Positions 1 to 5,113 are shown, counted from the stretch's first letter. The stretch is 5,143 nt of DNA from Candidatus Tariuqbacter arcticus (GCA_013202315.1 JABMRZ010000370.1:1-5143); one strand, 5' to 3'. A program made the numbers and translations. The notes: generated by a model from the sequence alone, not told the origin.

Positions 1-21
1 TAATGACTTTTGCAAGAGGCT
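1..21. repeat. End of a terminal-inverted-repeat element, cut by the window edge
   Basis: Bases 5-21 read GACTTTTGCAAGAGGCT and match 16 of 17 bases of the right end of the complete element at 2216-2356 (2340-2356). Only this end is in view, so the element's body must lie before position 1. It stops 10 bases from the stop codon of the FAD-subunit gene, just as the complete copy stops 2 bases from the stop codon of the YchF-like gene. This suggests that these elements settle immediately after genes, where they could act as transcript 3' ends. No transposase is visible, so it would be a non-autonomous, MITE-like repeat. Confidence 0.6.
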
Positions 22-31
22 CATTCATTTA

Positions 32-901
32 TCAGTTTTCAAATATACTTTTACTAATGTTATAAAGCACTTCTTCACGGTACCAGGCCGAAGCTCGTAT
101 GTCGGAAATCGGCGATGCATATTCCACCACTTTAGCGGCGAATTCTTCGGCTTCGGATGAACTAACCGCAGAAAAATCCCTGCCTATCAAGTATTCACAC
201 GCCGATTTAACCAACTTAATCGTCGGCGCAACTGATCCAATCGCTATTCCTGCCTTTGTGATTTTATCATCTTCGTCAGCTTGAATATGGTATGCCAGCG
301 ATACTACCGCAATTTCCATCGAACATCTGGTTCCTATCTTAATGTAATCAGAGTAAACTTTTGGACTTTCATTATTAGCGGGAGTGAGAACGCTTCGCAG
401 GATTTCATCGTTTTTCAAGTCGGTTTTCCGTACATCGATAAAAAAATCATTCATCGGAATTATTCGTGTGATTCCATTGGCTGATAATATTTCACACCGG
501 GCTTCCAAAGCGGCCAATGCGCAGGCGATATCACCTGCAGGTGAAGCGGTGCAAAGATTTCCTCCTATCGTCGCCACCTGCCGAATTTGCCTTGAACCAA
601 GCTTATTCGCCGATTCATATAAAACGGGAAACCGCCGCCGTAATTCCTCATCGGAAGTGATACTATTTGCCGTTACCAGCGCCCCTATTCTGACTTCATC
701 ATGGTTTTTTTCAATGGATGTGAACCTATTGTCGCTCAATTGAGCTAAATTGATTACAATTAATTCCTCATCGGGCTGTTTCTTCAGCTCCAGGATTAAA
801 TCGGTGCATCCGGCGCCGAATCTGAATTTATTGCTTTGGTTTTCGGCGATCACTTCCAATAGCTCACCGGTTGATTGCGGACTTATTAGGTTAAAATTCA
901 T
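32..901 (-). CDS. Xanthine dehydrogenase-type molybdenum hydroxylase, FAD-binding medium subunit (CoxM/XdhB family)
   Basis: This 289-residue protein has the usual length of the separate FAD subunit of molybdenum hydroxylases. In this enzyme class electrons pass from the molybdopterin subunit through a 2Fe-2S subunit to this flavin subunit. Seen in the sequence are FGAGCTDL at residues 28-35 (the family's AGGTDL flavin-contact loop, with Cys in place of the second Gly), ATIGGN at 110-115 followed by PAGD at 121-124 (FAD pyrophosphate binding), YIKIGTR at 186-192, and a C-terminal SAWYREEV at 271-278 matching the family's S-x-x-YR signature. The ATG at 899-901 is the only sensible start, although no Shine-Dalgarno sequence precedes it. 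The large (molybdopterin) and small (2Fe-2S) subunits are not in the window. They could lie beyond position 1, in the direction of transcription. The substrate cannot be read from this subunit: xanthine, CO, nicotinate or aromatic compounds are all possible. Family assignment is secure, specificity is not. Confidence 0.9.
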   Translation of the reverse strand: MNFNLISPQSTGELLEVIAENQSNKFRFGAGCTDLILELKKQPDEELIVINLAQLSDNRFTSIEKNHDEVRIGALVTANSITSDEELRRRFPVLYESANKLGSRQIRQVATIGGNLCTASPAGDIACALAALEARCEILSANGITRIIPMNDFFIDVRKTDLKNDEILRSVLTPANNESPKVYSDYIKIGTRCSMEIAVVSLAYHIQADEDDKITKAGIAIGSVAPTIKLVKSACEYLIGRDFSAVSSSEAEEFAAKVVEYASPISDIRASAWYREEVLYNISKSIFEN

Positions 902-953
902 GGTTGTATGTTTTTATTGTTAGTTAATCGCCTGACATTAGAAATTTAGTATC

Positions 954-959
954 ATTATA
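954..959 (-). promoter_or_regulatory. Possible -10 box for the FAD-subunit gene
   Basis: The minus strand reads a perfect TATAAT here, which would put a transcription start about 46 bases before the ATG. No recognisable TTGACA-like -35 box lies 16-18 bases upstream, and the region is AT-rich, so a chance match is possible. If real, the palindromic element at 987-1064 sits directly upstream of the promoter. Confidence 0.3.
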
Positions 960-986
960 GCTCTATCAAAAACCGCACCCATATTC

Positions 987-1064
987 GTCACTCCGGCTTG
1001 TCCGGAATCGGCTGGTACGAATTTTATTTGCCGATTCTGGAAGCGCTTCTCTTGCCAGAATGAC
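987..1064. repeat. Palindromic intergenic element of the GTCATTCCGG family, copy 1
   Basis: This is a 78-base imperfect palindrome. The outer ends GTCACTCCGG (987-996) and CCAGAATGAC (1055-1064) pair at 8 of 10 positions, and the inner arms CGGAATCGGC (1003-1012) and GCCGATTCTG (1030-1039) at 9 of 10. Each half can also fold alone: TCCGG/CCGGA around CTTGT, and TTCTGG/CCAGAA around a 14-base loop. Its first 27 bases match positions 5114-5140 with one difference, and 3522-3603 is a more diverged copy. It carries no coding capacity and resembles REP-like or MITE-like dispersed palindromes. Confidence 0.75.
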
Positions 1065-1100
1065 AAAAATTGAGATTATTGAATAGAACTAAAATGCTAC

Positions 1101-1135
1101 AAAATTTAAAATTAAGAATTCAAAACTCAAAATTA
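1101..1135. repeat. Degenerate heptamer tandem repeat (AAAATTM type)
   Basis: Five consecutive 7-base units are visible: AAAATTT, AAAATTA, AGAATTC, AAAACTC and AAAATTA. The period of seven recurs with different unit sequences in two other gaps of this window. The tract is very AT-rich, so part of the resemblance could come from composition. No function can be read from it. Confidence 0.5.
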
Positions 1136-1211
1136 TTTTAGCGTTAATTTCGGCAATTTCATATCGATGTTTGTGCGTAAGCGCCAATACCCCAGCCCCT
1201 TATCTCTTATT

Positions 1212-2087
1212 TCAAGGTAAGTCTTCAGCGATAGGCTTATAGCTGTCGGGTCTGCGGTCGCGGAAGAACTGCCATTCAGCGCGGACTTCCTTTATCAAAT
1301 CCAGGTCTATTTCAGCGGTGAGCAATTCGCTTCTATCGCTGCCGGCTTGAGCGATGATTTTCCCTCGCGGGTCGCAGAAATAGCTGGCTCCGAAGAATTC
1401 ACCGGTTTTCCAGGGTTGTTCAATGCCGACCCGGTTAATCGCGCCTACGAAATAATTATTCGCCACTGCATTAGCGGGCATTTCCAGTTCCCATAGATGT
1501 ATAGCCAAACCTTTTACGGTGGCAGAGGGATTGAAAACGATTTCGGCTCCATTTAAGCCCAGAATCCTCGCCCCTTCGGGGAAATGCCGGTCGTAGCAGA
1601 TATAGACTCCGAGGTCAGCAAAGGCTGTTTTGAATACCGGGTAACCGCCGTTTCCAGGTCTGAAATAGAAATGTTCCCAGAAGCCCGGGTAGAGGTGGGG
1701 GAGATGATGTTTGCGGTATTTTCCCAGGAAAATTCCATCGGCGTCGATGACGGCGGCGGTGTTGTAGAATATTCCCGCGACAGCTTCTTCCATCACCGGC
1801 GCAATTATAACCATTCCATATTCTCTGGCGGTTTCCATCATTAATTGGACAGTCAGCCCCTGGGGGACGGGTTCCGCCATATCGTACCATTTCTTATCCT
1901 GCCCGGCGGGGAAATAGGGTGCGTAGAACAATTCCTGCAGGCAGAGGATTTGTACTTCGCCTTCAGAAGCGGTTTCTATCATCCGCAGGTGATTTTCAAT
2001 GTTCTTGCGTTTTATGGTGTCGATGTCGTCATCGGGTTGGGCGGCGTTCGCCGCTTGTATCAGTCCGCATTTTATAGTTCGAGACAT
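1212..2087 (-). CDS. Carbon-nitrogen hydrolase, beta-ureidopropionase (N-carbamoyl-beta-alanine amidohydrolase)-like
   Basis: This 291-residue member of the nitrilase superfamily would hydrolyse an N-carbamoyl or amide bond in the cytoplasm. The catalytic set is intact: Glu52 in LCLQELF, Lys126 in GKYRKHHLP, and Cys164 in VYICYDRHFP, with a likely second Glu at 138 in GFWEHF. The stretch after the nucleophile, NGAEIVFNPSAT (179-190) and later GAINRVG (215-221), closely follows what I recall of animal beta-ureidopropionase and related bacterial enzymes. I therefore favour that branch over N-carbamoylputrescine amidase, though the latter remains possible. The ATG at 2085-2087 has a weak AAGG eight bases upstream. 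No dihydropyrimidinase or dihydropyrimidine dehydrogenase gene is in view, so the pathway role is inferred. The next gene downstream encodes a xanthine-dehydrogenase-type subunit, 310 bases away, which could fit nucleobase breakdown but is not an operon-like arrangement. Confidence 0.88.
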   Translation of the reverse strand: MSRTIKCGLIQAANAAQPDDDIDTIKRKNIENHLRMIETASEGEVQILCLQELFYAPYFPAGQDKKWYDMAEPVPQGLTVQLMMETAREYGMVIIAPVMEEAVAGIFYNTAAVIDADGIFLGKYRKHHLPHLYPGFWEHFYFRPGNGGYPVFKTAFADLGVYICYDRHFPEGARILGLNGAEIVFNPSATVKGLAIHLWELEMPANAVANNYFVGAINRVGIEQPWKTGEFFGASYFCDPRGKIIAQAGSDRSELLTAEIDLDLIKEVRAEWQFFRDRRPDSYKPIAEDLP

Positions 2088-2108
2088 AGATACTGCCTTG
2101 TTCTGTTT

Positions 2109-2179
2109 AACGGTGAACGGTGAACCGGTAAAAACAGTGAATTGGTAAAACGGTATATTGGTAAATTGGTAAATTAGTC
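2109..2179. repeat. Degenerate 7-9 base tandem repeat (AAYGGTR / AATTGGTA type)
   Basis: About nine head-to-tail units run from AACGGTG, AACGGTG and AACCGGTA through AATTGGTA, AAACGGTA and TATTGGTA to AATTGGTA and AATTAGTC, drifting from GC-richer to AT-richer and from 7 to 8 bases. The tract begins about 20 bases upstream of the hydrolase start codon, so it would lie in that gene's leader or promoter region. Confidence 0.65.
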
Positions 2180-2215
2180 GTCGGTGACTGGTTGTTGATA
2201 ATTTCTTGTTATTAG

Positions 2216-2356
2216 AGGTTCTTGCAAAACTCCCTTAAAACCGTCATCCTGAACGCTAGTGAAGGATCTCTTAAGGATTAAGTCATTGAAAAACAAGAGA
2301 TTCTTCACTTCGTTCAGAATGACAAATTCGGCGAATCCAGACTTTTGCAAGAGTCT
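2216..2356. repeat. Complete MITE-like element with terminal inverted repeats and long internal hairpin
   Basis: The ends carry a perfect 10-base inverted repeat, TCTTGCAAAA (2220-2229) and TTTTGCAAGA (2343-2352), within a looser 17-base repeat (14 matches). Inside, a near-perfect palindrome pairs 2243-2272, beginning GTCATCCTGAACG, with 2295-2323, ending CGTTCAGAATGAC, around a loop of 22 bases. No ORF is present. The right end stops 2 bases from the stop codon of the YchF-like gene, so RNA of that gene would fold the large hairpin straight after the coding region, and it may serve as a 3' end or terminator. A matching end lies at positions 5-21. Confidence 0.8.
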
Positions 2357-2358
2357 GA

Positions 2359-3402
2359 TTAGACATTGAATCTGAAAAGCATCAAATCTCCATCGGCGAC
2401 GATATATTCTTTTCCTTGGATATGAACAGCGCCTTGGGCGCGGAGTTCGGTGATGGAATCGACCGGCTTCAGGTCATCGAAATGAATGACTTCGGCGCGG
2501 ATGAAACCCCGTTCCATATCGGTATGCACCACACCCGCCGCCTGGAGGGCGGTGGAGCCCCGCTTCAAGTTCCAAGCGCGGGCTTCATTATCAGCGGCGG
2601 TGTAAAAAGTAATCAGCTCCAGCATATCGCGCGTTTTCGCCAGGACTTTTTCCCGGGCGCTCTGCCGAATTCCCATTTCCAGCAGGAACGCTGGGATGTC
2701 TTCATCGGGCAAAGCGGCGATTTCCGCTTCAACAGCGGCGCAGAGGGGAACTGCATTTTCAATCCCGGATTCACGGGCGAGGTCTTCGCTCACAGCAAGG
2801 TTTTCTTCCGCTATATTCAGGATATTCAAGATGGGTTTGCGGGAGAGGAAAGTGAATCCCCGCGTTAGTTTATCTTCTGCGGGTGAGAAATCCAATTCTA
2901 TCAGCGGTTTTTCATTTTCCAGTGCGTCTTTACATCGCATCAGCAGTTTTCCTTCTCTATCGATTTCACCTTTGACGCCTCGCTGGAGGTCGCGGTCGAT
3001 TTTACTCAACCGTTTTTCGACCGATTCCAGGTCACACAGTATGAATTCGGTTTGGATATCTCGAGCGGTTTCAGCCCCTTTTTCGATTTGTCCGGGTAAG
3101 AAAGCGGGTATTACCATCAGCAGGGCGTCGGTCTGTTCCAATCCCCTCAAGAATATTGCCCTGAAGCTGTCGCGCTTCAATCCACCAGCTTCCACCGGGG
3201 GAGCATCGACATATTCAACTGTGGTGGGAGTAGTTTTTCTCGAATTATAGAAATTGGCTATTAATTCAAGTCGTTCATCCCTCGTTTGGGCGATTCCCCT
3301 GATAATTTCCACTTTGCCTGATGCGGCGGCTTCCAGTCCGGTCAGGCATTGGAACAGGGTGGATTTTCCACTTCCTTGCGGTCCTACAATTCCGACTTGC
3401 AT
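2359..3402 (-). CDS. Divergent YchF/Obg-like P-loop NTPase with DUF933 (TGS-like) C-terminus
   Basis: This 347-residue protein is slightly shorter than typical YchF (about 363). YchF proteins are ribosome-associated ATPases of the Obg branch. The C-terminal domain is clearly YchF-like: LITFYTA (263-269), RAWNLKRG (275-282), AAGVVHTDMERGFIRAEVI (298-316), KEYIVADGDLMLFRFNV (331-347). The middle also fits, with DLESVEKRL (124-132) in the helical insertion and VEAEIAALP (224-232). The nucleotide-binding motifs depart from the family: the P-loop is GPQGSGKST (7-15) instead of one ending NVGKST, the DxxG motif reads DAPP (66-69), the NxxE-type specificity motif appears as NIAEE (196-200), and SAK has become CAA (221-223). 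It is therefore probably a paralogue-type protein rather than the canonical YchF, with altered or lost nucleotide specificity. The start at 3400-3402 is fixed by the family N-terminus, although only AT-rich DNA without a Shine-Dalgarno sequence precedes it. Confidence 0.88.
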   Translation of the reverse strand: MQVGIVGPQGSGKSTLFQCLTGLEAAASGKVEIIRGIAQTRDERLELIANFYNSRKTTPTTVEYVDAPPVEAGGLKRDSFRAIFLRGLEQTDALLMVIPAFLPGQIEKGAETARDIQTEFILCDLESVEKRLSKIDRDLQRGVKGEIDREGKLLMRCKDALENEKPLIELDFSPAEDKLTRGFTFLSRKPILNILNIAEENLAVSEDLARESGIENAVPLCAAVEAEIAALPDEDIPAFLLEMGIRQSAREKVLAKTRDMLELITFYTAADNEARAWNLKRGSTALQAAGVVHTDMERGFIRAEVIHFDDLKPVDSITELRAQGAVHIQGKEYIVADGDLMLFRFNV

Positions 3403-3413
3403 TTAATTTAAAT

Positions 3414-3441
3414 ATTTGATATTTGATATTAGATATGTGAT
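3414..3441. repeat. Heptamer tandem repeat (ATTTGAT type), four units
   Basis: Four exact-length 7-base units are present: ATTTGAT, ATTTGAT, ATTAGAT and ATGTGAT, followed by ATA. The tract begins 12 bases upstream of the YchF-like start codon and so occupies the place where a ribosome binding site and promoter would be expected. Confidence 0.7.
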
Positions 3442-3521
3442 ATAAAAGACAGGATTTGAATTAAATGGACGGTATAGAAAAAATAAATCGGTTATCTTTT
3501 CTGTTCGGCATATTCAATACC

Positions 3522-3603
3522 GTCATTCCGTTTTGGCCGGAATCTTTCTTGTTTTTATTTATGAATGAGCCGATTCCCGACGCGCTGCACTTGCGGGAAT
3601 GAC
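3522..3603. repeat. Palindromic intergenic element of the GTCATTCCGG family, copy 2
   Basis: This 82-base element has perfect 8-base outer ends, GTCATTCC (3522-3529) and GGAATGAC (3596-3603). As in copy 1, GCCGATTC (3569-3576) opens the right half, which folds as ATTCCCG (3573-3579) with CGGGAAT (3594-3600). The left half folds more weakly: CCG at 3528-3530 with CGG at 3538-3540. It is more diverged in the middle than copy 1. It lies about 65 bases downstream of dtd (minus strand) and could end that transcript. Confidence 0.7.
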
Positions 3604-3619
3604 GACAAAGGAGAGGCTA

Positions 3620-3661
3620 ATGAGAAAAGCTGATTTAAGTGACCAAGCGAAAATTAAATAA
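3620..3661 (+). other. 13-codon plus-strand ORF with a strong ribosome binding site; possible remnant of a gene start
   Basis: AAAGGAG at 3607-3613 stands six bases before an ATG at 3620-3622, the best Shine-Dalgarno arrangement in the window. The frame encodes MRKADLSDQAKIK and ends at TAA (3659-3661). It begins right after the palindromic element and ends eight bases before the dtd stop codon on the other strand. The hydrophilic peptide looks like the N-terminus of an ordinary protein, so it may be the leftover of a gene lost by deletion. A chance match cannot be excluded, and nothing shows that it is translated. Confidence 0.2.
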
Positions 3662-3669
3662 TACGGAAA

Positions 3670-4107
3670 TTAGAATTCCAGCAGGATTGTCACAGGACCC
3701 CAGTTTATAAGTTCCACTTCCATCCGCTTGCCGAAGACGCCGACGCTCACTTTAATCCCGCCTTCTTGCAGGATTTCAACGAATTTATCGAATAGTCGAT
3801 TGGCTTCATTCGGTTCCGCCGCTCTTGCGAAAGAGGGTCGATTCCCTTTATTGCAATCGGCGTAGAGGGTGAATTGAGAAACGGCTAAAACTTCCCCTTC
3901 TACCGCTCTCAAATCCAGATTCATCTTTCCTTCGCTGTCCTCAAAGACGCGCAGACTGCCGATTTTTTTCGCCGCTTTTTTTAAGCTATTTTCGTCATCC
4001 TCAGGGCTTATGCCGACTAAGAGCAGGAATCCCTTGCCGATTCGGCTGATGAGATTTCCATCGACTTTCACCGCGGCTGCTTTTACCCTCTGGAGAACGA
4101 TTTTCAT
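3670..4107 (-). CDS. dtd: D-aminoacyl-tRNA deacylase (DTD1 type)
   Basis: This enzyme cleaves D-amino acids (and glycine mischarged on tRNA-Ala) from tRNA in the cytoplasm, acting as a homodimer. At 145 residues it has the standard length. The family motifs are in place: MKIVLQRV at the N-terminus, SQFTLYAD at 77-84 in the active site, KGNRPSF at 87-93, and the Gly-cisPro pair at Gly137-Pro138 in NWGPVT, which excludes L-aminoacyl substrates. Two positions differ from what is usual: Trp136 stands where most members have Asp (NDGPVT), and Lys follows GVFG where Ala is common. The ATG at 4105-4107 is fixed by the family N-terminus, and only a weak AAGAG lies about nine bases upstream. The neighbours are unrelated in function and more than 250 bases away, so it is probably transcribed on its own. 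In many genomes dtd sits beside relA/spoT, which is not the case here. Confidence 0.95.
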   Translation of the reverse strand: MKIVLQRVKAAAVKVDGNLISRIGKGFLLLVGISPEDDENSLKKAAKKIGSLRVFEDSEGKMNLDLRAVEGEVLAVSQFTLYADCNKGNRPSFARAAEPNEANRLFDKFVEILQEGGIKVSVGVFGKRMEVELINWGPVTILLEF

Positions 4108-4120
4108 CGGGCGGTCTCTT

Positions 4121-4151
<31 letters not shown>

Positions 4152-4194
4152 ATTTTATTCATCGCTATTTTGTATGGGTAATGCAGAATAATTA

Positions 4195-4224
4195 ACCACG
4201 AATGAACACGAATAAACACAAATA
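4195..4224. repeat. Decamer tandem repeat, three units
   Basis: Three 10-base units, ACCACGAATG, AACACGAATA and AACACAAATA, follow each other. Tracts of this kind (AACCACGAAT followed by AACACGAAT units) are, to my memory, dispersed in many environmental bacterial genomes and are often followed by a palindrome of the type seen here at 4254-4323. Confidence 0.65.
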
Positions 4225-4253
4225 ACAAAGATATCACTTGGTATGAGATTGAT

Positions 4254-4323
4254 TTTGAACCGCTGAAATACAAGGATGATGCTGAATAAACTGAAAGAAA
4301 TTAGCGGAAATCGGCGGTTCAAA
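4254..4323. repeat. Intergenic element bounded by a perfect 10-base inverted repeat
   Basis: TTTGAACCGC (4254-4263) and GCGGTTCAAA (4314-4323) are perfect inverted repeats enclosing 50 bases. The interior has loosely periodic GCTGAA and GCGGAA words (CCGCTGAAAT, ATGCTGAATA, TAGCGGAAAT). It has no coding capacity. It lies about 40 bases past the stop codon of the response regulator gene and could end that transcript. Confidence 0.65.
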
Positions 4324-4365
4324 GAATAAAAAAATCTAACCATACAAAACAGCGAGGAACCGGGG

Positions 4366-4788
4366 TTATTTCCTGAGTTGTGGGAAATAGTGGAGCATAA
4401 TTTCAATGATTTCTCTGATGTCAACCGGCTTCTCTAAGAAATTATCGGGTCTTATTTCGGCACTTTCCACAATTTGCTTGTAATGCTGATAGCCAGTGAA
4501 GATGATTACAGGCAGTTCAGCGTCCATTTGCTTCAGCTTACGGAGTAGAGCAAGACCGTTGAGTTTGGGCATATATACATCGCTAAAGACAATGTCAGGC
4601 ATTTCTTTATTGATGAGAGCCAAAGCTTCTTCGCCGTCATAGGCTTTTATCGCCACCGCCCCAATAGCTTCTATGACCTGACACATCAATTCGACGATTC
4701 TTTCTTCATCATCGACCACCAGTACTTTGACGGGTTTACTATCGGTCTGTGCTTTTTTATTCATCATTATTCCTTGAATGTAATACAT
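4366..4788 (-). CDS. Stand-alone response regulator receiver domain protein (CheY-like)
   Basis: The protein is a single receiver domain with no output domain, so it must act by binding a partner or passing on phosphate. All key residues are present: the acidic pair Asp26-Asp27 in VLVVDDEE, phospho-acceptor Asp70 in IVFSDVYMP, switch Thr98 in IIFTGY, and Lys120-Pro121 in FLEKPV. The longest frame gives 140 residues from the ATG at 4786-4788. The internal Met8/Met9 pair (4762-4767) is better placed behind AAGGA and before the conserved fold, so the true product is probably 132-133 residues. A second AGGA lies only two bases before the upstream ATG. No histidine kinase or effector gene is in the window, so input and output are unknown. 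Orphan receivers of this size serve in chemotaxis, phosphorelays or development, and the sequence does not decide between these. Confidence 0.92.
   Translation of the reverse strand: MYYIQGIMMNKKAQTDSKPVKVLVVDDEERIVELMCQVIEAIGAVAIKAYDGEEALALINKEMPDIVFSDVYMPKLNGLALLRKLKQMDAELPVIIFTGYQHYKQIVESAEIRPDNFLEKPVDIREIIEIMLHYFPQLRK
4771..4775 (-). promoter_or_regulatory. Ribosome binding site favouring the internal start of the response regulator
   Basis: The minus strand reads AAGGA here, three bases before the Met8 ATG and six before the Met9 ATG, which follow each other directly. The six-base spacing to 4762-4764 is the more usual one. This argues for starting the protein at 4767 or 4764 rather than at 4788. 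Confidence 0.5.
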
Positions 4789-4808
4789 ATTCCTGTTAAT
4801 TTTGCCTT

Positions 4809-4828
4809 GACCCTCCGCAGTCGACGCC
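4809..4828. repeat. Dispersed repeat with CTCCGCAGTCGAC core, copy A
   Basis: GACCCTCCGCAGTCGACGCC agrees with 5029-5048 at 18 of 20 positions. The left arm of the hairpin seen in copy B is degraded here. Further along, both copies carry an AAACCGG word followed by AT-rich DNA, so the shared unit may be larger than 20 bases. Copy A ends about 20 bases upstream of the annotated start of the response regulator, and would be in its leader. Confidence 0.6.
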
Positions 4829-4888
4829 TTGTTTGGCGCCTTTTAAACCGGCGGCAGCGCGGTATTATGCTGCAGAGACATAATTAAT

Positions 4889-4966
4889 TTAAAGGGAAGT
4901 CCAACAGTAAATCAGCATCACTGCAAAGAATATAATAATTACAATTTTAAAAGCAAAAACTTTCAT
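4889..4966 (-). CDS. Possible 25-residue single-pass membrane microprotein
   Basis: The frame starts at ATG 4964-4966 and ends with TAA 4889-4891. The peptide begins MKVFAFK and continues with about 15 hydrophobic residues (IVIIIFFAVMLIYCW) before a short TSL tail, the pattern of a single transmembrane helix with a positively charged N-terminus. It sits 100 bases upstream of the response regulator on the same strand. Against it, no Shine-Dalgarno sequence precedes the ATG, the region is AT-rich, and T-rich codons produce hydrophobic stretches by chance. I do not recognise a family. Confidence 0.25.
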   Translation of the reverse strand: MKVFAFKIVIIIFFAVMLIYCWTSL

Positions 4967-5024
4967 ATAAATAGGCGCTTATTGCACCGACATCGATTTA
5001 AAAATTGTCGATATTTCACAATGC

Positions 5025-5048
5025 TGTCGACTCTCCGCAGTCGACACC
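5025..5048. repeat. Dispersed repeat with CTCCGCAGTCGAC core, copy B, forming a hairpin
   Basis: TGTCGACT (5025-5032) and AGTCGACA (5039-5046) form a perfect 8-base stem around the loop CTCCGC. Positions 5029-5048 match copy A at 4809-4828 with two differences. It is likely a dispersed palindromic repeat rather than an operator, because the same word recurs in the same gap with a decayed stem. Confidence 0.65.
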
Positions 5049-5064
5049 CTTAATCAAGTGGTGG

Positions 5065-5085
5065 CTCGGTTTCTCCCAAACCGGG
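5065..5085. repeat. Short hairpin CTCGGTTT / AAACCGGG
   Basis: Positions 5065-5072 pair with 5078-5085 over eight base pairs, one of them G-T, around the loop CTCCC. It lies 19 bases past the copy B hairpin and may belong to the same repeat unit. No U-run follows on either strand, so it is not a clear terminator. Confidence 0.45.
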
Positions 5086-5113
5086 ATTTAATTGACCGTT
5101 GCCCCCATTTTGC

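Larger units (their letters stand above)
902..1211. other. Intergenic region, 310 bases, repeat-filled
   Basis: No credible gene is present here. Going up from the FAD-subunit start it contains an AT-rich leader with a TATAAT match on the minus strand (954-959), a palindromic element (987-1064), and a tandem heptamer tract (1101-1135). About 75 bases then lead to the stop codon of the hydrolase gene, in which I see no terminator-like hairpin and no other signal. Confidence 0.7.

Noticed and set aside
1584..2123. Several open frames on both strands inside the hydrolase
   Set aside because: All overlap the conserved catalytic frame and show no family resemblance.
2416..3250. Long plus-strand open frames of 150 and 184 codons
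   Set aside because: They lie antisense inside the YchF-like gene, whose frame carries clear family motifs; their composition is that of a shadow frame.
3465..3602. A 45-codon plus-strand frame beginning MDGIEKINRL
   Set aside because: Its second half is a translation of the palindromic element at 3522-3603 and no ribosome binding site precedes it.
4254..4323. tRNA or structured RNA gene
   Set aside because: The inverted ends could suggest an acceptor stem, but no T-loop or anticodon arm pattern can be found inside.
4355..4374. Hairpin AGGAA/TTCCT at the response regulator stop codon as a terminator
   Set aside because: The stem is only five base pairs with a ten-base loop and overlaps the coding end; no proper U-run follows directly.
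4809..5046. Operator for the response regulator
   Set aside because: The encoded protein has no DNA-binding domain, and the repeated word with one decayed copy looks more like a dispersed repeat.
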